From: Bacillus sp. BHET2
Lineage (GTDB): Bacteria; Bacillota; Bacilli; Bacillales; Bacillaceae_B
Reading direction: 5' to 3'
Assembly (NCBI RefSeq): GCF_005938125.1
Contig: NZ_VCQN01000001.1
Location: 248,001-312,000, forward strand
Length of the DNA stretch: 64,000 nt
Positions 53,749-62,460 of the stretch are shown piece by piece (within the stretch, counting starts at the first letter, position 1; every line of letters starts with the position of its first letter). The notes under the pieces were generated by a model that saw nothing but the letters and a program-made list of their open reading frames with translations, did no database searches and had not been told where the DNA came from. The position numbers were made by a program, and so were the translations under genes.

Positions 53749-55179
53749 ATGAAAATGAATCTCTATAAACCAAAAAGGGATTGGAAAGAAATTGAGCTTT
53801 GGAAAGACGTGACGGATGAGCAATGGAACAACTGGTTATGGCAGCTTACAAATACGATCAGAACCCTTGATGACTTGAAGAAAGTGGTGAATCTGACAAA
53901 GGAAGAAGAAGAAGGTGTGAAGATTTCTACCAAAACCATTCCACTGAATATTACCCCTTACTATGCTTGGTTGATGAATGAAGATGATCACCGTTGTCCG
54001 ATTCGGATGCAATCTGTCCCAATAGGACAGGAAATTAATAAGACTAAATTTGATCTGGAGGACCCCTTACATGAGGATGAAGATTCCCCAGTTCCTGGAT
54101 TGACACACAGATACCCGGACAGAGTGTTATTTCTTGTAACCAATCAGTGCTCCATGTACTGCCGTTATTGTACGAGAAGAAGATTTTCAGGGCAAATTGG
54201 TATGGGTGTACCAAAGAAACAGTTAGATGCGGCGATAGAATATATTAAGGACACCCCTACAGTAAGAGACGTATTGCTTTCAGGTGGAGATGGTCTATTA
54301 ATTAATGATCAGATCCTTGAGTATATCCTGAAGAACTTACGTGCGATTCCCCATGTGGAAATCATTCGGATCGGAACAAGGGCACCTGTCGTGTTTCCAC
54401 AGAGGATTACAGAAAATCTATGTAACATCTTAAAAAAATACCATCCTGTTTGGTTGAATACTCACTTTAATACATCGATTGAAATTACGGAAGAGTCCAA
54501 AAAAGCGTGTGAAATGCTCGTGGATGCTGGAGTTCCTGTTGGAAATCAAGCGGTTATCCTCGCAGGTATCAATGACAGTGTCCCAATCATGAAGAAGCTT
54601 ATGCACGATCTCGTTAAGATCCGCGTTCGTCCGTACTATATTTATCAATGTGATTTATCTGAAGGAATCGGTCATTTCAGGGCTCCGGTTTCAAAAGGGC
54701 TGGAAATTATCGAAGGGCTACGGGGGCACACATCTGGTTACGCAGTCCCTACCTTTGTTCTGGATGCACCTGGGGGTGGAGGGAAAATTTCCCTTCAACC
54801 TAATTACCTCATCTCTCAAAGTGCTTCAAAAGTAGTTGTGCGTAATTTCGAAGGTGTCATTTCCACCTATCCAGAACCTGAAGACTATGTTGCCGGAAGG
54901 GCAGACGATTACTTTAAAGCAGTTTATCACGATGAGGAAATTAACGAACCTACTATTGGAATTGCAGGATTAATGAATCAAACTCATTCTTCTCTGACAC
55001 CTAATGGACTTAATCGATTAGAGCGTCGAAAGGAATACCAGGAGAATCCAGAACATAATTCACTTAAAGACTTCAGGGGGAAGAGGGATCAGCTTAAAGA
55101 AAAGAAGCATAAAGCAATGCTCCAAAAAATGAATCAGGATAAAAATGATGATAAGGAAGAAATCAACAATGGATCATAA
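53749..55179 (+). CDS. kamA: Lysine 2,3-aminomutase
   Basis: 476 residues, radical SAM enzyme that converts L-lysine to L-beta-lysine. The iron-sulfur motif is CSMYCRYC with cysteines at 134, 138 and 141; the PLP lysine is in APGGGGK near 346. The charged C-terminal tail (about 440-476) is usual in Bacillus KamA. The ATG follows GGTGGTG. The 3' end overlaps yokU by 11 bases. Confidence 0.97.
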   Translation: MKMNLYKPKRDWKEIELWKDVTDEQWNNWLWQLTNTIRTLDDLKKVVNLTKEEEEGVKISTKTIPLNITPYYAWLMNEDDHRCPIRMQSVPIGQEINKTKFDLEDPLHEDEDSPVPGLTHRYPDRVLFLVTNQCSMYCRYCTRRRFSGQIGMGVPKKQLDAAIEYIKDTPTVRDVLLSGGDGLLINDQILEYILKNLRAIPHVEIIRIGTRAPVVFPQRITENLCNILKKYHPVWLNTHFNTSIEITEESKKACEMLVDAGVPVGNQAVILAGINDSVPIMKKLMHDLVKIRVRPYYIYQCDLSEGIGHFRAPVSKGLEIIEGLRGHTSGYAVPTFVLDAPGGGGKISLQPNYLISQSASKVVVRNFEGVISTYPEPEDYVAGRADDYFKAVYHDEEINEPTIGIAGLMNQTHSSLTPNGLNRLERRKEYQENPEHNSLKDFRGKRDQLKEKKHKAMLQKMNQDKNDDKEEINNGS

Positions 55180-55459
55180 CCAGTTGAAAGTTTGTGTTTG
55201 GTGTGAAGAAAAGACGGCTCATGATGATACCTCGAGCGTGTATTGGGAACTTCCTGACGGCACACGTGCCATTCAAATCGTGCATGTTCCGAGCATGAGC
55301 TGCAGTCATTGTGGGATGGAGTACCAGGAAGAAGAAGTCATCAATGAAATCGAAGACCAACTGATGCTGATTGATATAAGAGCGATTCAAAAAATGATCG
55401 AATATAACGAGTTGATGGCCATTCCCCGATTATTAAAAAAGAATTATTTCCGATATTAA
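55169..55459 (+). CDS. yokU: YokU family zinc-ribbon protein
   Basis: 96 residues with two cysteine pairs (CVWC near 10, CSHC near 47) and the block YWELPDGTRAI near 26. It is the YgiT-type zinc finger protein found beside kamA (YokU in B. subtilis). The ATG at 55169 follows AAGGAAG; it lies in the end of kamA, so they are co-translated. Role unknown. Confidence 0.88.
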   Translation: MDHNQLKVCVWCEEKTAHDDTSSVYWELPDGTRAIQIVHVPSMSCSHCGMEYQEEEVINEIEDQLMLIDIRAIQKMIEYNELMAIPRLLKKNYFRY

Positions 55460-55571
55460 AATTAACTAGGAGAAAACTGCCTTGTATTCGGGCTTTCGAA
55501 TATAATCCCTTTACGAATTCATCTTCTTCCGCTATCCTTTTAGAAAAGTATAACAAGGGTAGGTGGAGCAG

Positions 55572-55796
55572 ATGAGAAAATCCTTTTATCATTATTTAAT
55601 GAAATACAGACAACCCACTGACAAGGACGATATAACTCAATTCGCAAATTCAGCTTATGATGATCACAGCTTTCCAAAGCAATCACAGCAATACCATGAA
55701 ATCAGTTCTTATTTGGAAATGAACGGGCAATATCTTGAAAGCATGTCCATTTTCGACAAAGCATGGGACGCCTATTTATTAGAAGAAATAAACTAA
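55572..55796 (+). CDS. yozE: YozE family protein
   Basis: 74 residues, the same as B. subtilis YozE (SAM-like fold). Starts [13 protein letters not shown] and ends with a helix [12 protein letters not shown]. The ATG follows AGGTGGAG; a GTG three codons upstream overlaps the site. Function unknown. Confidence 0.9.
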   Translation: MRKSFYHYLMKYRQPTDKDDITQFANSAYDDHSFPKQSQQYHEISSYLEMNGQYLESMSIFDKAWDAYLLEEIN

Positions 55797-55816
55797 CTTG
55801 AATATCATTAGCCACT

Positions 55817-55854
55817 GGACTGACATTTGTTTTCACTTATGTCGGTCCTTTTTT
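55817..55854 (+). terminator. Terminator after yozE
   Basis: GGACTGACAT / ATGTCGGTCC (one G-T pair) with a 12-base loop, followed by TTTTTTA. Confidence 0.85.
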
Positions 55855-55998
55855 AGAAAGCATATTTCCTAAACCAATAAACCTCCTTGTTTTTTAAAAA
55901 CAATTCTTACCCAAAGAAAAGATAGCAGGGATTTCGTGTATACCGTTATGATGGTTGTTGCATATCATATAAAAAAGGCGATTAAGGGTGAGGGGAGA

Positions 55999-56658
55999 AT
56001 GAAGAAACGAAAAGAGCCCAGGTTTAGAGTAGGAGATACTGTAGTCGTAACCATCTATGGGACAGTGGGGAAAATCACCGATATCAAGAAGCTTGACGGA
56101 GAGTTTTTATATGAGGTTAACGAAAGTGAAGGGCTATTCAAGGAGAAGGCATTGGAACTGCTCGATTCTTATGACGGATATATTTTTGAACAAGAACAAA
56201 TCGATATTGAATATAAATTTTTGTTCGGAGATCTTGTGATTGTAAAGGGGTATGAAGAGGATCTCTTTAAAGTAGTCGGATTCAGAACAGAAATATGGCG
56301 GTACAAGGACGACGCCTGGGAAGATGTGATCTATGAGTTAATGAGAATCACAGACGGGGAGTGGCTGGAGGCAGATGAAGATGAAATTACTCTAGTTGCA
56401 GATGAAGAGCAGGCAGAAGCATTTATCAAGAAATATGGATTCGTATTTCCGCAAAAAAAAGAAGGTAAATTAAAATTACTGCATTCATCTGCTTATCCGA
56501 AGCCAAGCTGGATTGATCAGCTGCTCGATCATTATAATGACTACAAAACCCTCTATCTTCTATTTCAGGATAGTAAATACAAGAATAAAATGGACTATGT
56601 GTTAGAACAGTTGAAAACTCACACAAGCTCACAGTTTACCGTCAAAGAGAAGGAATGA
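55999..56658 (+). CDS. yodN: YodN-like protein
   Basis: 219 residues. Two small beta domains can be seen: RFRVGDTVVVTIYGTVGKI (residues 7-25) and LFGDLVIVKGYEEDLFKVVGF near 73-93, SH3-like in pattern, followed by a helical C-terminus. Position between yozE and yozD matches B. subtilis yodN. The ATG at 55999 is near GGTGAGGGG. It overlaps by 17 bases with a minus-strand small gene. Function unknown. Confidence 0.75.
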   Translation: MKKRKEPRFRVGDTVVVTIYGTVGKITDIKKLDGEFLYEVNESEGLFKEKALELLDSYDGYIFEQEQIDIEYKFLFGDLVIVKGYEEDLFKVVGFRTEIWRYKDDAWEDVIYELMRITDGEWLEADEDEITLVADEEQAEAFIKKYGFVFPQKKEGKLKLLHSSAYPKPSWIDQLLDHYNDYKTLYLLFQDSKYKNKMDYVLEQLKTHTSSQFTVKEKE

Positions 56659-56812
56659 GCCACATAATATATAAAAAAACTGGAACGCTGATAAGCAAGA
56701 ATGATAGTAGCACAACACGGAGAATCCATTGCATACCTGCAACAATCATCCCTTCACCATTTTCCAGATCTTTGAACAGTGTTTTCGTTTTTTGAGTGAG
56801 TGTGGTTAACAT
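56642..56812 (-). CDS. 56-residue membrane protein convergent with yodN
   Basis: The minus-strand ATG has GAGGAGC upstream at good spacing. The protein has a polar, basic first part (MLTTLTQKTKTLFKDLENGEG) and one long hydrophobic helix (residues 28-54). It overlaps the 3' end of yodN by 17 bases. Not recognised. It fits the length and layout of other small Bacillus membrane proteins. Confidence 0.65.
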   Translation of the reverse strand: MLTTLTQKTKTLFKDLENGEGMIVAGMQWILRVVLLSFLLISVPVFLYIMWLIPSL

Positions 56813-56937
56813 AGTATCGCTCCTCTATCTTTGATGTTAAAGTCTATGCTTGTCTTTAAAGTCTTATGAAAACTTTTTTTCTTGTGGCATAACTGGAAGA
56901 GTCTTGTCATAAATTGAGAATCAAAGGGGGCGATCAT

Positions 56938-57114
56938 ATGCGGGAGATAGAAGTCTTTATCGACACCGAAGAAATTGCAGATTTCTTCATGAAGGAACTG
57001 ATTCAAAGAGGCTACGTACCGTCGGAAGATGAGCTGGAAGAAATAGCGGATATCACATTCGAGTATCTGATTGCCAAATGTATCATTGATGAAGAATGGG
57101 AAGAAGATGTATAG
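56938..57114 (+). CDS. yozD: YozD family protein
   Basis: 58 residues, very acidic, MREIEVFIDTEEIADFFMKEL at the start split by a glycine-free helix, ending EEWEEDV. The ATG at 56938 follows AAAGGGGG; a GTG or ATG further up lacks a site. The position next to yodN matches B. subtilis. Function unknown. Confidence 0.85.
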   Translation: MREIEVFIDTEEIADFFMKELIQRGYVPSEDELEEIADITFEYLIAKCIIDEEWEEDV

Positions 57115-57184
57115 AATCTTTTCAACCATCGGCATGGAAGTCACATAGCTGGGATCGTCCATTTATATAACGGGGAATAACTCT

Positions 57185-57228
57185 TAAGTGTCTATCATGG
57201 TTTCCGAATGGAACCATGGAGACACTTT
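57185..57228. terminator. Hairpin between yozD and the YppC-like gene
   Basis: An imperfect 18-20 bp stem (57185-57204 with 57210-57227) followed by TTATTTTG; two-way terminator between convergent genes. Confidence 0.75.
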
Positions 57229-57236
57229 ATTTTGAG

Positions 57237-58328
57237 TTATTCCCTTTTTAGGTTAACTAGGACCGAGGTCATCGCTTTCCATTTTAATGTCATGGAAAAG
57301 TGATAGGGTTTCTCTAATGTTAAGAGAGGAGACATTACTTCAACAGGTTGATCTGCAAACCAGTCAATTGAAGGAGTGGTATTTGAAGGGATATCATCCC
57401 AAACTGAGCGTAAGGAGGGGCTGTATAATCGCGTTTTAATGTCTTGTTTCGAATAAATATGCGGCCAATAGTCCCATCTTGACCCTGTATGGGAATGGTG
57501 AATCGCAAAGGACAAAGCAGTAGGGAATACGCTTCGATGAAATAAAATACTATATAATTTCTTGCCTAACAGAATTCTGCGCTGTACCTGTTCAAAGTGA
57601 GACACAGAAAGCCCTGCGAGAGAGTAAGGAGATCGCTTTCCATAAGGGAACAGGATGGAAGTGAACTCCAATCGATCCTGTAAGAAAAACTTCCACTTCT
57701 CTATACCGATATCGAGACGGGAATGCGTTAGAATTCTCCTTTGAATCATATGCTGTTCATTCATGATGAGTCCTAGCGTTAAAAGTTGTTCATTTCCTGT
57801 CGTAATATATTCATTCCAAATCGCTCTCATGAAGATGGAAACATGAAATTTTTTCAAAAGATGAAAAGAAGAACGTCCTGTTACTTTCCAATTCTCATAC
57901 AGTAATAATTGAGGATAGGCATCGTGGAAGATGGCAGCATTACACCTCTCGAGAAACGAGAAAAAAGCACCTTGTTCCCCTTCATTTAAAAGCTTTGTAA
58001 GTAATCTGTTCCGCATATCTGTCATATGATAGCCTGCATTTCTTGAAACCATATGTGCAAGAAAGGACCAGTGTATTTCTGAATGCTTCTTAAAAAATTC
58101 AAGATAGGAAGAGGTCCTTGTTATGTTATTGACATTTCCCCTTTTTACTTTATCTAAAATCTCTCTAAATATTTCCAAATCCTCTGGGAAATAAATTTCT
58201 AAAGAAGATTCTTGTTCGATTTTATCATATAGCTGAACAACGTCCTTCATATTCAGAAGAGGTAATGTGAGGTCATTGTTCTCTTTATTGAATAGGTTTA
58301 AAAACGTTGAAATCGGTGAATAGACCAA
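57237..58328 (-). CDS. DUF2515 (YppC-like) protein
   Basis: 363 residues, cytosolic, mainly helical and rich in aromatic residues. NVNNITRTSSYLEFF near 65-79 and HMVSRNAGYHMTDMRN near 97-112 match the DUF2515/YppC family. Role unknown. In B. subtilis yppC lies near ponA, so this gene is out of that place. The start is TTG with AGAGAGG upstream. Confidence 0.7.
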   Translation of the reverse strand: MVYSPISTFLNLFNKENNDLTLPLLNMKDVVQLYDKIEQESSLEIYFPEDLEIFREILDKVKRGNVNNITRTSSYLEFFKKHSEIHWSFLAHMVSRNAGYHMTDMRNRLLTKLLNEGEQGAFFSFLERCNAAIFHDAYPQLLLYENWKVTGRSSFHLLKKFHVSIFMRAIWNEYITTGNEQLLTLGLIMNEQHMIQRRILTHSRLDIGIEKWKFFLQDRLEFTSILFPYGKRSPYSLAGLSVSHFEQVQRRILLGKKLYSILFHRSVFPTALSFAIHHSHTGSRWDYWPHIYSKQDIKTRLYSPSLRSVWDDIPSNTTPSIDWFADQPVEVMSPLLTLEKPYHFSMTLKWKAMTSVLVNLKRE

Positions 58329-58407
58329 GTAATCACGCCTCTCTTTATGGAAGTGATCATTTTTCTTTCTGTTTCTTTAGCAGTTGAATAGAAGTGAGGC
58401 AGTAGTT

Positions 58408-58809
58408 ATGATTCGCCTTTTTTTCTCAGACTCAATAAATGCTTTCGATCAAATGGGAAGCGTGGTGAAACCATCGATGGCTCCCAAGTAATCAGGCTGG
58501 TTGGGAAAGGGAGCTATGGTACAGCCTACTCTGTCACGCTTTATGATGGAGAAGAGGCGATAGTGAAAAGAATACGCCTATACAAAAAGTTATTTTCCAA
58601 TCACGTCCAATATGTCCAAAATGAAATGGAAGCACTTCAAACTTTATCCCATCCCAAGTTTCCTGCATATCGATCAGAGGGTAAGTATAGAGGGACACCT
58701 TATTGTAAGGGATAAAATGAATGGGAAAACGTTTGAGGAATTGATTTTTCAAGAAGGAGAAAGGTATTCAGAAGAAGAACCCTTAAAGGGTAATAAGAAA
58801 ACAAAATGA
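58408..58809 (+). pseudogene. Decayed protein-kinase-like gene (N-lobe only, frameshifts)
   Basis: One frame (58464-58712) encodes a kinase N-lobe: GKGSYGTAY (glycine loop), EEAIVKRIR (lysine), NEMEALQTLSHP (helix C glutamate). It is cut by a stop at 58713-58715. The sequence goes on in the +1 frame with DKMNGKTFEELIF (hinge region) and stops at 58809. A start with a ribosome site (GTGAGG, ATG at 58408) is in that same +1 frame, so two opposite frameshifts are needed. No catalytic loop (HRD) or DFG is present. It is a broken gene, or, if sequencing errors explain the shifts, a kinase fragment of about 134 residues. Confidence 0.7.
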
Positions 58810-58834
58810 ACGATAGTCAAAGGGGGAAGTATAC

Positions 58835-59605
58835 ATGTCTATTTTTAATAAAGTTTTTGCTTCAATTGGTATCGGAGCAGCGACAGTCGATACGAAACTG
58901 GAGAAGTCAAGCTATCAGGCTGGAGAAACGGTGAACGGTGTGGTTGAAATTACGGGAGGTAGTACGGAACAAAGTGTCGATGCCATTTATTTAACTCTTT
59001 TCACTACATATATAAGGGAATCGGATGACAAGAAATTTACCGATTACGCCCCAATACAGAAGGTGCAAATATCAAATCCGTTTACCGTTGATGAACATGA
59101 AAAGAAAGAGCTCCCTTTCACTTTCACGTTACCTTTTGAAACCCCAATTACATATGGGAACACTAGGGTGTGGGTAGCGACAGGAGTGGACATTAAAAAT
59201 GCGGTTGATCCTAAAGACAAGGACTATATTGAAATCATCCCGAATCAACTGACCAATGCCATTCTGACTTCCATTCAAGAACTTGGGTTCAGAATTCGGA
59301 AAGTAGAGTGCGAGCAAGCGCCCCGTCGATTCAGAGGGCGTTACCCGTTTATTCAGGAATTCGAATTTGTACCGGTAAGCGGTTCATATCAACGGAAATT
59401 AGATGAGCTTGAAGTGATGTTCTTGAATCAATCAGAAGGGCAAGTGGAAGTGCTTCTCGAAGTGGATCGGAGGGCAAGGGGGTTAAGCGGATTTTTAGCA
59501 GAAGCCTTGGAAATGGACGAATCCATGCTCAAAATGACAATCAGAACAACAGATCTTCCCGATTTGACATCAAAGCTTCAAAATGAGATTAATAAATTTG
59601 CTTAA
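58835..59605 (+). CDS. spo0M: Sporulation-control protein Spo0M
   Basis: 256 residues of the arrestin-like Spo0M family. TKLEKSSYQAGETVNGVVEI near 19-38 and IEIIPNQLTNAI near 128 are typical. In B. subtilis the protein affects the start of sporulation and cytokinesis; it is cytosolic. AAAGGGGG precedes the ATG. It follows the broken kinase-like gene by 25 bases. Confidence 0.92.
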   Translation: MSIFNKVFASIGIGAATVDTKLEKSSYQAGETVNGVVEITGGSTEQSVDAIYLTLFTTYIRESDDKKFTDYAPIQKVQISNPFTVDEHEKKELPFTFTLPFETPITYGNTRVWVATGVDIKNAVDPKDKDYIEIIPNQLTNAILTSIQELGFRIRKVECEQAPRRFRGRYPFIQEFEFVPVSGSYQRKLDELEVMFLNQSEGQVEVLLEVDRRARGLSGFLAEALEMDESMLKMTIRTTDLPDLTSKLQNEINKFA

Positions 59606-59701
59606 CGATTGATTTCGACAAAGTTTCTTATTTTTCAGTGAAGGATTCGACAAGGATAATGTCTAATAGTATGAGTACAACATAATGACGGAGGGGTGCT
59701 C

Positions 59702-60022
59702 ATGCCTTTACTTGAAAAAATCATTCGTCCCAGACTTTTGAGATCTACTTATGACATGACCATTTTCCAAACGCCAAACTATGGGGAAGACAAGGGGTAC
59801 GAAAAGGTATATCGATTCTCGGTTGAAGCTAATAACCATGAAGACGCCCTGTATGAGACATTTCGAACATTTAACGTACCTGACCTAGTCCCAAAGGATT
59901 ATCAAGGCAGATATATTGCCACCCGAGACATAGTATTCATCGACGAAGGAAGAAGGGGTCATTACTATTATCGCTTGCAGCCCAATGGTTGGAAGCGAGT
60001 GAATCGAATCGTCATTCATTGA
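59702..60022 (+). CDS. yodL: YodL-like protein
   Basis: 106 residues. STYDMTIFQTPNYGEDKGYEKVYRF near 17-41 split by the repeat YDM, and GHYYYRLQPNGWKRVN near the end, resemble the YodL-like domain. Position near yozD and deoD is that of B. subtilis yodL. The ATG at 59702 follows GGAGGGG; a GTG two codons upstream overlaps it. Function unknown. Confidence 0.75.
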   Translation: MPLLEKIIRPRLLRSTYDMTIFQTPNYGEDKGYEKVYRFSVEANNHEDALYETFRTFNVPDLVPKDYQGRYIATRDIVFIDEGRRGHYYYRLQPNGWKRVNRIVIH

Positions 60023-60038
60023 ATGAAATTTCAATCAT

Positions 60039-60084
60039 AAAAAAGGAAAGAGTCTACCTTTAGGTAAGATTCTTTCCTTTTTTT
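60039..60084. terminator. Bidirectional terminator after yodL
   Basis: AAAAAGGAAAGA and TCTTTCCTTTTT pair, with further pairs inward; T runs on both strands. Confidence 0.85.
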
Positions 60085-60096
60085 ACAGACGATTTT

Positions 60097-60240
60097 TTAT
60101 TGGTTATGGCCTGGTCCATTTTTTCTGTTATGGGCTTGATCTTCATTCCCGTGGGCATTGTGCTCAGCTTCTATTGCCTCTTTGGGTATATGGTTATTTT
60201 TCTTTGGAGAATTGATTCGATTACGATGTTTTTTTCCCAT
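60097..60240 (-). CDS. 47-residue His/Asn-rich basic peptide
   Basis: The ATG at 60240 has AGAGGAGG upstream. The sequence is hydrophilic and basic (MGKKHRNRINSPKKNNH), then rich in His and Asn (HNAHGNEDQAHNRKNGPGHN). It lies 17 bases after another small gene, so both form an operon. This composition resembles small acid-soluble spore proteins of minor types, but I cannot assign it. Confidence 0.6.
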   Translation of the reverse strand: MGKKHRNRINSPKKNNHIPKEAIEAEHNAHGNEDQAHNRKNGPGHNQ

Positions 60241-60257
60241 CCCACTATTCCTCCTCT

Positions 60258-60380
60258 TTACGATTTGCGTTTTTCTGTTCTAGAAGAAGTAGGCTGTGTT
60301 CCAGAGCGGGAAGAAGGATTTGTTTGATTTGCATGCTGTACAGCTTGCTTCAGTTTTTTACTCATTTTTTCTTTCGTCAT
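60258..60380 (-). CDS. 40-residue basic peptide
   Basis: The ATG at 60380 has GGAGGAATTCAC before it. The sequence begins MTKEKMSKKLKQAVQHANQ and ends in Ser/Thr/Arg/Lys. Small, hydrophilic, basic: possibly a minor spore protein. First gene of a two-gene unit. Not recognised. Confidence 0.6.
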   Translation of the reverse strand: MTKEKMSKKLKQAVQHANQTNPSSRSGTQPTSSRTEKRKS

Positions 60381-60446
60381 GTGAATTCCTCCTTCTGACC
60401 TTATTTTGACCCCGTGCCTGTCATTCTATCCTTCCATTTCCTAGCG

Positions 60447-60475
60447 TTGCATAAGAAATAAAAAAGGATTACAAT
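60447..60475 (+). promoter_or_regulatory. Promoter of deoD
   Basis: TTGCAT at 60447-60452, a 17-base spacer and TACAAT at 60470-60475; 33 bases before the deoD start. Confidence 0.65.
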
Positions 60476-60508
60476 GGTCTTTCAACAGTCTTATGAGGAG
60501 GAAATATA

Positions 60509-61213
60509 ATGAGTATACATATTAATGCGAAAGAAAACGAAATTGCAGAAACAGTCTTATTACCTGGAGATCCATTAAGAGCGAAATACATTGCAGAAAC
60601 CTTCCTGGAAAATCCTACATGCTACAACGAAGTCCGTAACATGTTCGGATATACTGGTACATATAAAGGGAAACGAATTTCTGTACAGGGAACAGGGATG
60701 GGTGTTCCATCCATTTCGATTTACATTAACGAATTGATGCAAAGTTATAACGTACAGAACCTCATCCGCGTTGGTACTTGTGGTGCCATTCAAAAAGATG
60801 TGAAAGTCCGTGATGTGATTCTGGCGATGACTTCATCAACCGATTCCCAAATGAATAAACTAACATTTAACGGAATCGATTATTCTCCAACTGCGAACTT
60901 TGATTTATTGAAACGTGCGTATGATACAGGAATGGAAAAAGGTTTAAACCTGAAAGTTGGAAACGTATTCACTGCGGACATGTTCTATAACGATAATGCA
61001 GAACTTGAAAAATGGGCTCAATATGGTATTCTAGCCATAGAAATGGAAACATCGGCTCTTTACACACTAGCCTCAAAGTACGGACGTAATGCACTTTCAG
61101 TATTAACTGTAAGTGATCATATTCTAACTGGTGAAGAAACAACTTCTGAAGAACGTCAAACCACGTTCAATGATATGATTGAAGTAGCATTAGAGGCGGC
61201 TATTCAAGAGTAA
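60509..61213 (+). CDS. deoD: Purine nucleoside phosphorylase DeoD
   Basis: 234 residues of the hexameric PNP type. Cleaves purine (deoxy)nucleosides with phosphate. Marks are [16 protein letters not shown] near 17-32, GTGMGVPS near 63, GTCGAI near 88 and [10 protein letters not shown] near 177. GAGGAGG precedes the ATG. Neighbours yodL and yodJ match B. subtilis. Confidence 0.97.
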   Translation: MSIHINAKENEIAETVLLPGDPLRAKYIAETFLENPTCYNEVRNMFGYTGTYKGKRISVQGTGMGVPSISIYINELMQSYNVQNLIRVGTCGAIQKDVKVRDVILAMTSSTDSQMNKLTFNGIDYSPTANFDLLKRAYDTGMEKGLNLKVGNVFTADMFYNDNAELEKWAQYGILAIEMETSALYTLASKYGRNALSVLTVSDHILTGEETTSEERQTTFNDMIEVALEAAIQE

Positions 61214-61228
61214 TGAAAAGTTAAAAGG

Positions 61229-61272
61229 AACTGCTTACATTCCCTTTGCGGGTTTATAGGCAGTTTTTTTTT
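61229..61272 (+). terminator. Probable terminator after deoD
   Basis: AACTGC / GCAGTT with a long loop, followed by a run of nine T. Confidence 0.6.
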
Positions 61273-61353
61273 GTGAAGTTTCTCCTGCTTACATTCTTCA
61301 GTGAACATGGTAAGATGGAGTTTGGAACCATTATAGAGAAACTAGGTGAAAGT

Positions 61354-62202
61354 ATGAAAAAGATCATCTTCGTAACTGCTGCTTCCTTGGTTATCCTATC
61401 AGGATGTTCGCAAGTACAAGATTGGTCAGAACAATTATTTGGCCAAAAACAGCAAGAAACGAAAGAAAAGGAACCAAGTGTAAAAACCCCGGACTCTCAG
61501 GGAGATCAAACAACCCAAGATCCGACAGGACAGCCTTCTGAAGAAACTGTTCCTCCCGAACTGCAATTAGAGTCGCAATACTTTAATGAAGTGAAAGTAG
61601 TGGACGGAAAGCAGGTCATTCAAAATCCAGCCAATTTATTGGCGCTGGTTAACAAGGAATACGCGTTAGACGAATACAAACCAGCTGATTTAGTTCGTCC
61701 AAATGTACCCTTCGTATTTGGGAATCAGGAGCTTGAAAAGGCTAATCTACGTAAGGAAGCGGCGGAACAGTTGGAAAAAATGTTCTCTGAAGCAAAAGAA
61801 CAGGGAGTATATCTAACAGCCATATCCGGGTACCGTTCTTATGATTACCAAAAGATGCTCTTGGAAAGAGAAATTGCTCAATTCGGAAAAGAAAAAGCAG
61901 TGATGGCCGTTGCACCACCTGGACAAAGTGAGCACCAATCCGGACTAGCGATGGATATTTCAAGTAAAAACAATAACTTTCAGGTGAATATTGAATTTGC
62001 CCAAACAAAAGAGGGAAAGTGGCTTGCTGAGCATTCATATAAATATGGGTTCATCCTTCGATACCCTGAAGATAAAGTATCGATCACCCAATATCAATAT
62101 GAGCCCTGGCATTTCAGGTATGTAGGCATAGAAGCAGCGAAAGTGATTCATGAAAATGATTGGTCGTTAGAAGAATATTTTAACAATGTGAAAAAGATAT
62201 AA
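61354..62202 (+). CDS. yodJ: D-alanyl-D-alanine carboxypeptidase lipoprotein (YodJ, VanY type)
   Basis: 282 residues. Lipobox VILSGCS (cysteine near 18), a Pro/Gln/Thr-rich linker to about residue 70, then a VanY-type zinc peptidase domain with SEHQSGLAMD near 192 and EPWHFRYVG near 250. It trims peptidoglycan stem peptides at the cell surface. The ATG at 61354 follows AGGTGAAAG; an upstream frame of 36 codons covers the terminator and is not real. Confidence 0.93.
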   Translation: MKKIIFVTAASLVILSGCSQVQDWSEQLFGQKQQETKEKEPSVKTPDSQGDQTTQDPTGQPSEETVPPELQLESQYFNEVKVVDGKQVIQNPANLLALVNKEYALDEYKPADLVRPNVPFVFGNQELEKANLRKEAAEQLEKMFSEAKEQGVYLTAISGYRSYDYQKMLLEREIAQFGKEKAVMAVAPPGQSEHQSGLAMDISSKNNNFQVNIEFAQTKEGKWLAEHSYKYGFILRYPEDKVSITQYQYEPWHFRYVGIEAAKVIHENDWSLEEYFNNVKKI

Positions 62203-62246
62203 TGATTCAAGGAATGATTCATTCCAGTTGATAAAGACATCAAAGA

Positions 62247-62280
62247 AGAGCTTACCGGTAATGGTAGGCTCTTTTTTTTG
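62247..62280 (+). terminator. Terminator after yodJ
   Basis: AGAGCTTACC / GGTAGGCTCT with one G-T pair, then TTTTTTTT. Confidence 0.8.
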
Positions 62281-62460
62281 CAAACTTTTTCAATTAGTGT
62301 TTAATAAAATTTCCGAATACATCCTTTTAAAACTCATTTAGATTATTTCGTGAGCCGTCGTTTTCTCGTGTTCACTTAGGTGGGTTGGAGAAAAAGTGAA
62401 TAATTGGAAAGGAGATGTAGACATTAAAAGAAAAAGCCGTATAAGGGGTGATCTACATTC

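Noticed and set aside
60100..60327. Plus-strand 75-residue hydrophobic ORF
   Set aside because: It is the antisense of two small minus-strand genes with strong ribosome sites, and has none itself.
61246..61353. Longer start of YodJ
   Set aside because: It would include the T tract of the deoD terminator, while the ATG at 61354 has a ribosome site and gives a normal lipoprotein signal.
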